DNA from: Vitis vinifera
Lineage: Eukaryota; Streptophyta; Magnoliopsida; Vitales; Vitaceae
Assembly (NCBI RefSeq): GCF_030704535.1
Contig: NC_081822.1
Location: forward strand, 12,207,001 to 12,271,000
DNA: 64,000 bases
Reading direction: 5' to 3'
The notes beneath the pieces were generated by a model. The model searched no databases. It was not told the origin of the DNA and saw only the letters and a program-made list of their open reading frames with translations. The position numbers and the translations under genes are program-made. Below, piece after piece: positions 24,201-36,112 of the stretch; position 1 is the first letter of the stretch, and each line of letters opens with the position of its first letter.

Positions 24201-26445
24201 GCTGACGATTTTGGCCCAATCAGACATTTAAGTGTGCCACTTCTGTCTTGGTCTTATTTGAGTTCAAACGGTGATAGCAGAGTTTCAATATGTTCATAAA
24301 GCAGATTTCACCTAAATTTCAGGTAACTATGGTGGTATGACTGATGGCACAATAATGAAATGTCCTGCTTTAAAATGGCATGGGCTGCAGATCATCCCCT
24401 AGAGCCAATTCATTGTCAACATGACAATTTGTCTTCAACAACTTTCACATTCATGATCAATTGATTCCCCTTGAATGATGGATCAGCTTGCGATTTTTAG
24501 AGGTAAAAATTGATTTTCTATGTCTTTTACTAGCTAAAAATTAAAGAACTCGTGTGTATGAATTCTAATCAATTAAGAATTTGTTTTTTTTTTTAATTAT
24601 AAAAAGGCTTCCAAATACGAAAAATCATAAGGCCTAATTGTGGAGAAAAAGTTAGAAATCTATGGTGTTATCTCTCATCTTTTAGAATTCCAAAACCTCA
24701 ATAGTTAGAGATCAAGTTTTAAATTCACCTTTCAAGAAGAAGAAGAGGCGTTTAGTCAGCATGGTTAAGAAGGATAGGAGTTTGCCATGTCAAGAATGTG
24801 AAAGAGTGTGAGCATGATCGGGTATAAGACCCTCAACAGGAGTATCCATCTCAAATATGCTAAAACTCCATATCCCCTTGAGATTTACTAATTGTTGTTA
24901 TGGCCAGAATATAAACCCATGGTTTTGCCCCCAAAGAAAAGACATTTTCAACAATGGTGAGTGTTGTGTGGTTAGGTTGCTTTCATTAGCATAATCCCTT
25001 AACATTAAATCTTAATAAAGAGTACTTAGTGTTTATTTGGATGCACTTTTTGTTTTCTATTTTTAAAATTAGAAAATAGTATGAACTTTTATGTAAAATA
25101 TAGAAATTTTAATATAAAAAGTTATGAATTTATCATATCCTTATAAATTAATTTAAAATTTTTTTAAATTTGAGGTAGTAAAATTTTTTAATATCACAAA
25201 TTTTTAAACAGTTTTTAAAAGTTATCATCCTTTTAAAGTATATCCAAATGACACCTTAAAGATTGAATTTTGGATTAATGGAAAATAAGATTTAAATTTT
25301 TTAGGAAGGCCTCCTCTCCTGTCTAGGTGGTTATTTCATTGTGAAAAAAATGAGTATTTATCCAATACACCCTTGATTGATAATTCTCCACAAGCGGCAG
25401 AAGGGTTTGGTACTGCAATTAAATTTACTTCATAGAGGTAAATTGGACCATCCACAGGCCTGATTCAATTGTGTTGCCTGGGACTTCAGGGTGATACTAT
25501 TAAAAATTTAACAGATTCCCCTTTTTTTAAAACTATTTCTCCAGTTAAGGCAAGATCTTCTTCCAACAAACCTTGAAACCTAACCCATCTTGAATATAGC
25601 TGGGCGTCACCATCACTGTTATCATTGAAGAACATAGAGATAGAGTTTGAAATTGTGATCTCTACAAAGTGGAACCCTTCAATGCCCACCCATAACATTG
25701 GGCTACAAAGCATGGGTAGAATTGATATATTCAAATAGATATATCCTCAGTAAAAAAAATTCTATTGTTTATAACAGTCAAGTTTTCTCGTTCAAGAGAT
25801 TTCTTTATTTTCTATTTTTTTGGCTCCTTAGGGTCTGTTTGTTTTGATAGAAAATATTTCACAGAATTCAGAAATACAGAACGATTCGTTTCAATAAATG
25901 CCTGATGGTAAACGGCCAAGATAAAATTTACAATGCTTGCTCGATCCGAGAATCAGAGGAAAAATAATGACTTTCTAACAAATTATCCCTTTTTCTTTTC
26001 CCTCAGGAAATTTTTTTGCATCCAAACATACAGAACCTCTCCCAATAACTATTGAAATACGAGGAAAAAAAACACAGAACAATAATTCGAAATCGAAATC
26101 TATAAAAGGAAAAAATAAATCCGAAATCGAAACCTATAAAAGGAAAAAAAAAAACAGAAGCACTACGGAATATAGACAAAAAAGAAAATAGATTAGAAGG
26201 GGAATGCAGAAGGAGAACGTACCGGCACAAGTCCTCTCCTTCGTGAGCTTGTAAATGAGAATAGAGATACCGAGGGCGTGAACAGCCTCGGCAGCAACAA
26301 AGAGACTGTCGTGATCCCGTACTACCATTCGGAGGAATATCACTGCCACAATCCCTGAAGCCACCGCCAGAAACGCCTTCACCTTTGGCGGTTGTTTCCT
26401 CACCCATGTTGCCACTGCGTGGATCGGCGTTCTCTTTCCCTTCAT
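21261..26445 (-). CDS. ERD2-like (ER lumen protein retaining receptor family) membrane protein, 272 aa
   Basis: Six exons on the minus strand: 26445-26223, 23963-23764, 23634-23494, 22644-22564, 21523-21399 and 21309-21261, all GT-AG, 819 nt in frame. The protein starts MKGKRTPIHAVATWVRKQ, has a hydrophobic stretch at about 25-40, then the ERD2 fold with SLKSQELTAIFLAVRLYCS, EYDIHTILD, YLEAISVLPQLRVMQNTK, EPFTAHYVFALGVARFL and YGLWPSMVLLSEIVQTFIL, and ends RLPSGVV. ERD2 binds the K/HDEL signal and returns ER residents from the Golgi. Members with this N-terminal extension (272 residues against about 215) form a separate ERD2-like group whose ligand handling is less certain. Expected location is Golgi/ER membranes. 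Intron 1 is 2.26 kb and carries a MITE and a fold-back repeat (its neighbour intron). Confidence 0.93.
22160..22335. repeat. Possible MITE remnant in the fifth coding exon's upstream intron region
   Basis: Between the exon at 22644-22564 and the exon at 21523-21399, the words TTTTACCAAACAACCC and TTCTACCAAACGCTACC end two neighbouring AT-rich stretches. This is the kind of end seen in plant MITEs. I could not pair a left terminus, so it is only a remnant call. Confidence 0.25.
23268..23402. repeat. Fold-back (inverted) repeat in intron 2 of the ERD2-like gene
   Basis: GAACTCTTATACAAATAG on the left pairs with CTCTTTGTATAAGAGTTC on the right across about 100 bases, so the transcript could form a hairpin. 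AT-rich sequence between them has no coding frame. It may be a small fold-back MITE. Confidence 0.5.
25029..25255. mobile_element. Tourist-like MITE (227 bp) with TTA target duplication, in ERD2-like intron 1
   Basis: The left end GTGTTTATTTGGATGCACTTT and the reverse complement of the right end GGTGTCATTTGGATATACTTT form an imperfect terminal inverted repeat. TTA is present on both sides (25026-25028 and 25256-25258), the three-base TWA-type duplication of PIF/Harbinger relatives. No coding capacity. It lies inside the 2.26-kb first intron of the ERD2-like gene and leaves splice sites untouched. Confidence 0.65.
25486..25734 (-). other. Unassigned open stretch inside ERD2-like intron 1
   Basis: An 82-codon frame on the minus strand includes VEITISNSISMFFNDN and SRWVRFQGLLEEDL. 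Its composition looks more protein-like than the surrounding intron, and a pseudogene or transposon remnant is possible. I recognise no family and see no splice partners, so no function is offered. Confidence 0.25.
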
Positions 26446-26642
26446 TTCCCCCTCTCTTCTCTCTCTCCAACCACCTTTTTAGCTCTGCGAGGGACGCAAA
26501 TCTTCCAGAGTTTGAAAATGTTTTCCCAAGAAAGATGACTTGAGATCTCGATCGTTGATTCCAACAATATCTGACGGTGTCGGTTATCAGAGTTCGGAGA
26601 GAAGACATGCAACAGCGAGTAGTGATTGGAGAGCCTTCGAGA
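26446..26642 (-). promoter_or_regulatory. 5' UTR of the ERD2-like gene with an overlapping upstream ATG
   Basis: A TATA-type sequence at 26643-26649 on the gene strand predicts transcription starting near 26615. An upstream ATG at 26608 (MSSLRTLITDTVRYC...) opens a frame that passes over the main start at 26445 in another reading frame and continues into intron 1. If the transcript includes it, ribosomes must scan past it to reach the main start, which could lower translation. Confidence 0.4.
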
Positions 26643-26649
26643 CTTTATA
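26643..26649 (-). promoter_or_regulatory. TATA box of the ERD2-like gene
   Basis: The gene strand reads TATAAAG about 200 bases before the start codon. Position and match are good, but no transcript data support it. Confidence 0.45.
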
Positions 26650-27119
26650 TTTTGTTTCCATGGTAGTGGAGGAAACCGTTGCACTTTGATGAGCGGTCTT
26701 CGGTGGGGATCCGGACGGATATAAGCCGTTGCATGACGTCTGGGCTGGGCTGGTCAGCTACTAAGCCCCCACCCCACGCACCCGAAAGAGACTTTTGGGT
26801 TCAATTCTTGAATACGACTACGAATATGAGCTCAATTTTAGCTTTCTTATTTTCTTCTTTTGGTAGCATGGCCCTACTCACTAGGGGATTTCTTGTAGAT
26901 TTATTCAAGGGCATAGATTGGAGAAGTATTTTATATTATTATAAAGCAACAAATGACCTCCCAAAATTAGTTTATAATAGATAAATTTTCAGCAAGTGAA
27001 TAAAAAAGGAATTATTTGTTAAAAGCGGCAAAATAACCCTTCATTTGTCAAATTAACCCTTTTGTTGTAGAAAAATAAAGTGAAAGAGAGAAAGTAGAAT
27101 GCTTGATAAAAAAACTAAA

Positions 27120-29595
27120 TGAATTTTCATTATGTCTTCCCATTTTATAAGAAGTTATAAAGATATATATACCATCACGAATGATCATCCATACGTTCTC
27201 ACAATGTTACAAATTTTCATATTTTATAACATTCCCCTTGAATAATTATAATATGATGATTATTTTGTTAAAACCTTGTTAGTAAAACTTAGTGGGACAA
27301 AACCTGGATGAAGAGAAAAAAAAAATGTAGTATATTTATATTAGTATCCTCCTTTTCATGTAGACATTATTATAATTTTTTCAATATGTCAACCAGTAAA
27401 TATTTCAATCTTCACATTTCAATGTTGTACCTTAACTTTTTTAATATAGTCGAAGGTAACACTTTTATGAGTAGATCTGCTAGATTTTCAAGACTGATTT
27501 TGTTGAACCTTAATTTCACATTTTTTTCTTGAAGCTTGTGAGTGTGAAGAATTTAGGAGATATATCCTTAGTTCTATCACCTTTTATAAATCTTCATTTT
27601 ATTTGTGTAATACAAGCAACATTATCTTCATATAATTCAATCACATTACCTTTGATGGGGGGTAGTTCACATGTTTTTATTGTTTGTTTGACTGATCTAC
27701 ATAATATTGTCGTACCGTCATAGGTAAATACATATCCCATTTGAAATCAAGCTTTGTTGGGGTCTGAAAGATAGCCAACATGTGCATATCCAAACAATTG
27801 AGATTCTAATCCTTTCGAATAAAATAAACCTATGTTGGTTGTTCCATGAAAATATTGTAGTACATGTTTGACTCTATTTCAATGGCTCTGAGTTGGTATG
27901 AAACAATATCTCGCAAGCAAGTTAATAAATAATGCAATATCTAGTCATGTATAATTTACAAGATACATCAATGCATCAATAGCATTGAGATATGGTACTT
28001 TTGAACCAGGTAGTTCTTCATTATTATTATTATTTTTAAAGACGAAATGGGTCATTTTCACTTCAAGTGAATAAACTACTATGGGAGAACTTAATGGATA
28101 TGATTTGTCCATATGGAAGCACTTTAGGACTTTCTCAGTATATGTTGATTGATTTGTCCATATGGAAGTGTTTCAGGCTAAAATAAAACTTTGTTTCTCC
28201 AAGATCTTTCATTTCAATTTTTTTTTTCTTTCAAATAATTTGTTGTTCTTTGGGAACCCCAACAAGAGTTAAGTCATCAACATATACTATAATAATTGCA
28301 AATTTGATTTCTAATTTCTTATTGAAAACACATAAACATATAGAGTTATTCATATACCCTTTTTTTAGTAAGTATTTACTAAGACAATTGTACCACATAT
28401 GTCTAAACTGTTTTAATCCATATAAGGATCATTGTAACTTGATTGAGTATATGCTATGATGATTTGTAATATTTACTTCAAATAATTTAAATCATGTATA
28501 TATCATCATGTATGGATCCATATAAATATATTGTGACAATATCCATGAGACGCATATCTACTCCTTCTGAAACTATCAAATTAATTAAAAATCAAAATGT
28601 GATTGTGTTCATGATGAGAGAGTATGTTTCTTTATAATTAATATTAGGTCTCTATGAGAAAACATTGTACTACTAATTGCGCTTTATATTTTATGATTTT
28701 ATTTTCCTCATTGTGCTTTCATATAAAAACCCATTTGTACCTAATAGGTTTTACATTTTTAGGCGCTTGGATTACATATCTAAATACTTCTCATTTTGCT
28801 TACAAATTTAGCTTTGTTTGGATTGCTTGTTTCCATTTGGCCAATAATATCTATATTGGCATTCATTCATAATTTTTGGTTCGAGATTCTCATCATTTCT
28901 TATGATGTCAATAATCACTTGGAAAGAAAATATATTATTAATAACAAGAGTATTGTGATCCTATTTTTCTCCCATATGTAAGTAATTAATTGAGATCTCA
29001 TTATGTTGAGGTATTTGTGTGTCTTTAGGGGCTAATTGTATAATTTGTGTCTCTTCAGGGGTTATTTGGTTGTCAACTTGGAGCTAATAAATTAATTTTA
29101 ATAACCCATTTTTAGGTGTAACTTCTACAATGACATCAATTCATGCTCAAGTATTTGCAACTAGAATAAAAACAGGCTTGGTCGCTTTCCTTGCATAAGT
29201 GAATGTATTTGACAATTGATTTGCAATTTATTGTAAGCGAATGATCTTTTGAACTACTAGGTCATATTTATTTGTTCAAGGATCAAGGTGAGACAGTTGA
29301 TGCATTCGAGGTAATTTTGTTATTTTCAAGTCATTATTATATGTATTCAAAAGCTATATATTATTATCATTATTCATAACTTGAAGTTATGAACATGCTT
29401 GTCTCATTAAAATACCACTTGACTATGAAAAATTGGATTATATGAACATCATTAATGTTCTTATATTCATAACTTCTTATTATAAATAATGACAATAATA
29501 TACATCTTTTATAAGGAGTTATAATGAAATATACATCATCACGGATCATCATTTACAACTTCCTATAATAATACAAATTTTCATATTTTATAACA
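27120..29595 (-). mobile_element. Old, broken Ty1/copia retrotransposon remnant
   Basis: On the minus strand residues typical of copia reverse transcriptase are seen, including the YVDD motif at about 28284-28273, a segment like YLNAIDALMYLVNYT near 28.0 kb, and the C-terminal tail (LADLLIKVLPSTI) near 27.4 kb. LTR-like ends are present: both sides carry a TGTTATAAAATATGAAAATT stretch on the minus strand, near 29593 and 27231. The second is preceded by the purine-rich TCAAGGGGAA, as expected of a polypurine tract. The internal part is only about 2.1 kb, so most of gag and integrase is missing. It is clearly broken, with many interruptions (more than ten by eye), and its two ends differ widely, so the insertion is old. 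Outer borders are approximate. Confidence 0.72.
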
Positions 29596-29997
29596 ATTCT
29601 ATATTTGTACTGATATATATATATACCCATCAAACCAAATAAAAAAAAAACAAGTCTTCTAAATTCAAACTATTTTCTTCCTATTTCTCTCTCTTAATCG
29701 TCTTCCCTAATTTCTATGTGAATCTCTTTCTTCCTTTCCTTTTTTCTTTTCATTGTCCATTTGCAAAAATACTTGTCGTATATATTTCTACATATATATA
29801 TTACTACTCAAACCAAATTAAAAAGAAAACCTACACCCTCTATAAGAAATAAGGCTTTTGATTACCTTCTTAAATGCCCAAAATCCAAATTGGTTGTTTC
29901 ACCGATGAATTTTCTATCGGTCGTGAATGGAACTACAAAAATTTGAGAACTACTTTGTTTCACAGCACATAAGGCTCTATTCCCCCTCATCTCCCAA

Positions 29998-30000
<3 letters not shown>

Positions 30001-30076
<76 letters not shown>

Positions 30077-30118
30077 TTGTTTTCCCTAATCTCCCATTTT
30101 GTTGGATTGGGTCAGGCC

Positions 30119-30160
<42 letters not shown>
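30001..30160. repeat. Duplicated compound (TA)n(GA)n microsatellites
   Basis: A (TA)n run followed by (GA)n occurs at about 30001-30069 and again at about 30118-30160. Each is followed by the same sequence, which includes GACTTTGTTTTCCCTAATCT. The pair looks like a local tandem duplication that carried the microsatellite with it. Confidence 0.8.
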
Positions 30161-30161
<1 letters not shown>

Positions 30162-30171
30162 AAAAGACTTT

Positions 30172-30490
30172 GTTTTCCCTAATCTCCCATTTTGTTGGAT
30201 TGGGTCGGGCCAACCCCACTTGGGCAACCAAATCCAATTCCAACACCATCTAAATTCAAACCCCATTTTTTTTCTTCTCTCTCTTTTTACCATATCCCTT
30301 GTTTATGTGAAAATCCTTCTAAATTCAATATATATATTGTTCCCCTCATCTCTCATTTTGTTGGATTGGGTCATGTCAGCCCACACTTGGGTAATCAAAC
30401 CCTACTCTAACACCCTCTAAATTCAAACCCCATTTTCTCTCTTTACCATATTCCCTTGTTTATGTGTAAATCCCTCTAAATTCAAATATC
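30172..30490. repeat. Two imperfect tandem units of about 155 bp
   Basis: Units at about 30172-30330 and 30338-30490 share, in order, CATTTTGTTGGATTGGGTC, a GGGCAACCAAA/GGGTAATCAAA word, CTCTAAATTCAAACCCCATT and CCTTGTTTATGTG. The first part of the unit is also present at about 30075-30115, so at least three copies of its left portion exist. Confidence 0.7.
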
Positions 30491-30759
30491 TTTCTTTCTC
30501 TTTCTCATTCTTCACTTTACATTTTTTTATACCTAACTCCCTCTTTAAGTTTACACTATTTCAAAAGATAAAGATTAGCGGTAAAAGTTCTTCCATCTTT
30601 CTTTCTTCTTCAAGACATTCTCCATTTTTCTCTTTATTTTTTTATTGAGCTTTTTTTGTTGTAATTTTTTTTGCAGTTGTTTTTTAGTTTTTGCCATATC
30701 TTTTTTTTTTCAAGGATTTTGCTATCATTTTTTCTTGGGGATCTTATAATTATTTTTAA

Positions 30760-30799
<40 letters not shown>

Positions 30800-31938
30800 A
30801 AGGTTTGTAGTTGTTTGTGTTGAGGTGTTTTGGTTTTATATATTGTTATTAGGTTTTTCCACTTCTTTTTTTTTTTTTTAATTTCATTTAAACTTCTATC
30901 ATTTTTTTGTAATTAAGATTTTTTATAATTGTTTTTCGAGGGGGTTTTTTATAAAGTTATTTTTTGTTAGAGATTTTGGAGTTTTTTGCTGTCGTTTCTT
31001 ATTAAGATTTTTTTGGTAGTTGAATTTTTATTAGGTTTTGAAGATGACTAGATGAATATTTTAATTAAGATTTGTAAATAAAATGGAAACTTAATCTCAT
31101 TTTGATTCTTTCAAGTCATTCTAATTAAGTTCTATAAAAGGAAAACTTTAGGTAAGATTTAACCTTATTTATGTTTTTTAAAATCAAACTTAACTTTCAT
31201 GCAATTGAGGTGAACATCCTTAATGATAAATTAATCTCAGTAAAAATAAAATAAAATGAAAATATAAATGTATTATAAAAAATAGCGAGAACAAATATAA
31301 TGAAAAAAGAAAAGTGGAAAGGTGATATTTTTGGAGGAAGTGCAATTTAGATGAACACCTTTGAATAAGAATGAAAATAAGTTGTTTGAGAGATAAGAAA
31401 TTGGATAGAGTATTAAGAGACGAGAAAGAATTTTCTCGAAGTGTCACTAAGAGAAAGAAAAATAAAGTAAAGTAAAAACATAAAAAATGTTCATGACGCC
31501 AAAAAGAATGAAAGTTTGAGGACATACTTAGAGTGAAAATGAAATGTTGGGATCACTTTTAGGGTAAGAAAGAAAAAAAATAGAATTTGAGAGATAAATG
31601 ATTTGGAAAAAGATGAAATGAACAAAATAAACTATGGATAAAGCTTTTAAAGGCAAAATAAAATAAAATAAAAATTAAAAAAAAAAAAGAGCACAAGTGT
31701 TGAAAAGGGTATCTTAGCAAAATTAAAGAGGAAGACTATTTTTTGCAATTTGATGGTTGGTATGACTTATTTGTCCTAATAACCCTATGAAAAAAGGAAG
31801 AGAAATCAATGATAAATTAAAATGCTATGAAACTGCATGGTCTAAAATGGTAAAAGCCAACAAACCTCACTAATGGATGCACAGATACACAGAATTAAGG
31901 ATAGAACAACAAAAATAGAGAAAAATAGATATACGATA

Positions 31939-34106
31939 TCAATGGGACCATGACAAGGATCTTTTAAAAAGGGGCTTCAGCTGTTTATCTTCTTCCAGAG
32001 ATATCATGCCCAAATGAGATGGATCATCAAGCATCATCTTAGCCACCAAGTAGCCAGCAATGGACCAGGTCTGGAACTTTCGAGCCTGCTTTCCAATATA
32101 CCGACCAAGTTTGCCATCATAATACTCCGGCCAGTTATCTTTTAACAACCGGCTCTCAGCTAGTTCAATGGCTCGTCTTGCAATCTGTGGACGTCCAGTC
32201 TTAATACATGCGGCGGTAAGAAGCCATATAAGCACTGTGGCAACCAAACACAACATTAAATGAAACTTCATATATGAAGAAAATTCAATCCAACAGCAAT
32301 ATTAACCAAGATCAAGAAAGTCTACCTGGCCAGGATCCACCATTGTGGTAACTCCACCTTGTATTCTTAGGGTCACAGCCAGTGACAATTCTCCATTCAT
32401 GACTTTCAAAGGCTGGATAACAGATCTTAAGTGGCATTTCTCCAACCAACTCTTGCCAGCGTGATTCAATAAGATCCATGATGGCTGAAGATTGCTCAGG
32501 AGTTGCCAAAGACGACAAGATTGCAACACAATTTCCCAGGCAAAACCAACGGAAATCCATTTTCGCAGGACTTACATTTCCGATGAAGTAACCACCACGA
32601 CTTGGCATGAAATCAAACACCCAATCCGGAAGAGAATCGGGCATTACATTGAATTTATTAACTGCTGTATGGGAGTACTCCTCTGTTTTATACCGATATA
32701 TATCATTGAGCTGCTTTATGTCCAGCCAAAAGTAGCTTTGCATGTGGTAGCTTAAAGCATGGAGGCGTTTAGATATTAGCTCCACGAACTCCTTGCCCTT
32801 ATCATCTTGCTTAAGCAAAAGCAATGCACATCTTAAAGCCATAAAGAAAAGTGCTTGTATTTCAATAGGATACCCATATACACCCTGAAAGTAATAGCAA
32901 AGAATAATAAGCTGGACGAGAATTCAACCAGTTATCATATTACAAACACAAAGAAGAAACAAATAGCTAACCATTCTGCGGTCAATCATACAACAGCCAT
33001 CCGCACAGAGAAGAGTTGGATATGTATCAAAGCCTTCTGAAAGACATAGACTCAGGATAAGACGCATGCCCCTTTGGCACTCAGGCATCTCAGCTAAGGA
33101 AGAGTCCCCTGTGGACTTTGTATAGGCACGAAGTAATATGATCCACCAAAATCCAGAATCAACAGGCGCCACTCTTCCAATTGCACTCTCGCCAAAATCT
33201 GCAATTAGGGTCTCATAGTTCCTCACAGGGTCGTGAAATACTTTAAAGCTTGCTGGCATTACTCCTTCTCCTAGCTTGAACTGGTCAACCTTTTTCTCCC
33301 ATGATTGGAGACGAAGAGTTTTCAAGATAAAATTCTTAACTATTTCAGGTTCTCCATTCATCAAGAAAGCCAAAGCACTAGGGACAAAGTCTCTCACAAA
33401 CACCTGCCAGATAAAGGGAGTTAGCACCTACAAGCATCAAGTCACAGCTTCTGATACTTCCCAGAAAGCATCAAAATAGAGGTGAAGAAATTGTAAGCTG
33501 GAATGATAATTTAAAGGGAAACAATCAGGATACCCAGCACCAAAACCTTTTCCCTTGGATGATGAAGATGAAAGCGAAGTAACATCAATACAAAAAGCAT
33601 ATGTTATGAGTCAATACGGCTTTGCTAGTAATTTAACTATTAAATGGAGAAATTGGTAATCCAACAGGACAACACACCTGATCATAGTTAAGTTCATCAG
33701 AAGAATGGTCGATCGCAGCGATGGTCCCAACCGGTTGTCCACGGAAGTAAACCAGTGAACGCCTCAAAGCCTCCCATGCATCAGTGAACACAGGATGTGG
33801 CTCAAAGCAATGGTTTGATCTGGGTGTGTTCAAACTGGACCTAACAGGAGAAAATGTGTGATCAAGAAGGTCAAATATGTGGAAGGAGTTCTTCTCCACA
33901 TTTCTATGAAAAAGAAGGGGCGATAGAGTGGAAGACAATTCATTGAATGACTTCTCTTCAAATGATCTATTCCTTTCTATGCTGATGGGTCTGGGTCTGT
34001 CCAATAACCTCAAAAAATCAGAGTCATCAATTTGAACAGTGGTGGATGCTGTCTCAAGATTTTTCACATTTCCATTTGAATACACATCCATGGGAATTGG
34101 AGACAT
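31939..34106 (-). CDS. CINV: Neutral/alkaline invertase (GH100), cytosolic type, 571 aa
   Basis: Four exons on the minus strand: 34106-33678, 33403-32972, 32884-32326 and 32234-31939, all GT-AG, 1716 nt in frame. The enzyme splits sucrose into glucose and fructose at near-neutral pH. The N-terminus ([12 protein letters not shown]...) is not hydrophobic and lacks an obvious transit peptide, matching the cytosolic CINV clade. The GH100 domain starts near residue 105 ([17 protein letters not shown]) and contains [30 protein letters not shown] (Asp about 225, where the family's catalytic Asp is expected), [78 protein letters not shown] and [19 protein letters not shown]. The four-exon layout and length are usual for the clade. 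The tail [10 protein letters not shown] is normal. Confidence 0.95.
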
Positions 34107-34497
34107 TCTTGATATTATTCTTCAATGTTCAAACCCAAAATCTGCATTGATTTGATCAACAAAAACAAGCTTTTTTTACTATCAAATGTCACACCGAGAA
34201 GTCATACTTCCAAAAATGAACACCAATAACATCTCATAAAGTGACAAACTTAACCAGGATTATTTGTGGGTCATGTTTGAAACATACAAACATTAACAAA
34301 TTATCACAACATATCATTCAAAAAAAGCAAGCATGCAATTACCATAAAATGTCAAGAAAAGGTTAAAATCACAATGAGAACTAAGAAAGAGACCTTGGAA
34401 GCGCCGGGGGCGCGCAAAAAAAAAACCTACACCACCTTGGAGCACGACAGCTTGCTAAAATTTAAAATGAAAGAAGCATGTCTGTTTCCAGTGGAGG

Positions 34498-34506
34498 TAT
34501 TTATAG
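34498..34506 (-). promoter_or_regulatory. TATA box of the invertase gene
   Basis: The gene strand reads CTATAAATA about 390 bases before the invertase ATG. The intervening leader contains a plausible 5' UTR intron, with a donor near 34395 (CCAAG then GTCTCT) and an acceptor near 34141 (AATGCAG). The intron is inferred from splice-like words only. Confidence 0.5.
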
Positions 34507-36109
34507 GTGAGGGTTGTTGGTGGTGGGTGCTGGATGAAAAGGGACTTTGTTGACTGGGTACCGGCAATGTTTACTACACGTGACCGGCTAAAACCGTGAG
34601 ATGTTCGGTTTGGGAAGTTTGAGGTAGGTGGGAGTAACCGCCAGGACAGGTGAGACGTGGGACGACATCTTGGTACACCCGGACAAGGGCATAGGAAAAA
34701 CACCCAAGATCTTGTCCTTTCTAATTTTGAGGAGGCTCCGAGCTCCAAGCCCAAAAATGGAATAGTTACAGAATTTTCCTTGCTATCAACGATCTTTGGA
34801 GATTCCCGCGAGGGCACCGCCGTTTGCCAATTCTAATCATTTTTATAACTAATGTTAAGCATATTATGGATGTTACAAAAAGATTCAAATGATGTATGCT
34901 AAGTTCTTTAAAAATAAAATCAAAATCTATCCAAATTTTAGAAGGATGTGCGAAGTGCTCACTTTCATGTGTAAGAAAGCATATGTCCAATAATGGTCAA
35001 TAAAAAGCATCATATGTTTATAAAATTATTAGGCTTTGTCCACTCATGCAAGATACATGAACGGTTAGCTAATAACGTATTTTTTTATATTTAAATTTAA
35101 ATTTAATTATTTGATATTATTAAAAAATTAATTTTCATCCATCTTATGGTTGTACATGTTTGAATATATTTTATTTTAAAATATTTATATTTATTAAATG
35201 ATTATATTAATAGATAAAATCATATTTATTTTATTGAATAGAAAATAAAATAAAATTTTATTCATTATTTAAAAAAATTATTTTAAATTATAATTTAATT
35301 ATGTACCATCTATATCAAAATTAGAAATAAGTTTATAATAATTTAATAAATTATTTAATTATTTTCTATATCTATTTTTATTAATACTTAACTTTATTCA
35401 AAATTGAAATTAAGTTTTATAATCATTTAATAAATTTATTATTTATTTTTCATATTTGTTCTTATTATTTTTTTTTTCATTTTTTTAATTAGTAAATTCA
35501 AATATGAACTCAAATATATAACGAGTGATTAAAAATATTGAAATTAGAATTAGAAGGATTATGACATATCTATGCATATATTCTAATGTTAATATTTTGA
35601 ATAAAAAATAGATATTAAATAAAACATAATTAATTATTTTTTATTAAATTAATTAATCATAATGAAAATAATCACACTTAATTTAATTTATTCTTTATTA
35701 TTAAATAAACAAACATATTTATTATTTGTTGAATTTTGAAAACTAAAATAATAATCCTATCCAAATATGATTTCTAATTCTTATAAAATTAAAACTAAAA
35801 GAAACTATACTTTAATCATAATTTTCTTCAATAATGTATCAAAGCTAACTATAAAAATAGGGACATTTATAAATATTGAAAAAAAAAAAGTAGGCCTTAA
35901 TTTTGTGACACCTATCATAACTAAAAAAATAAGTATATTTTAAATTAAAAAGAAACTTAAATTTTAAATTTAAATAATTATTTTAATTTTGAAATCAATT
36001 TATCCTAATTCATAATTTTATATAAATAGAAAAATTATTTAGAAAAAAAAAAGTGAAAAGAGTTAGATAAAATTTTATAGTTTTGTTGCAATTCTTATTA
36101 GTTTTTTAC
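34507..36109. other. Promoter side of the invertase gene, then AT-rich spacer
   Basis: About 34.5-34.85 kb is the least AT-rich part and is the likely invertase promoter. From there to 36.1 kb the sequence is mostly A/T words with no coding frame and no paired repeats that I could define. Confidence 0.45.
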
Positions 36110-36112
36110 TAA

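Larger units (their letters stand above)
29596..31938. other. Intergenic AT-rich region with simple and tandem repeats, no gene
   Basis: Between the copia fossil and the invertase gene there is no supported coding frame. It contains the AT/GA tandem repeats at 29.98-30.49 kb, an AT run near 30.77-30.80 kb, poly-T-rich sequence to 31.1 kb, and AT-rich sequence that should include the 3' UTR of the invertase gene close to 31.9 kb. Confidence 0.5.

Noticed and set aside
29862-30293. 143-codon minus-strand frame
   Set aside because: It is made of AT/GA microsatellites translated as Ser-Leu and Ile-Tyr repeats.
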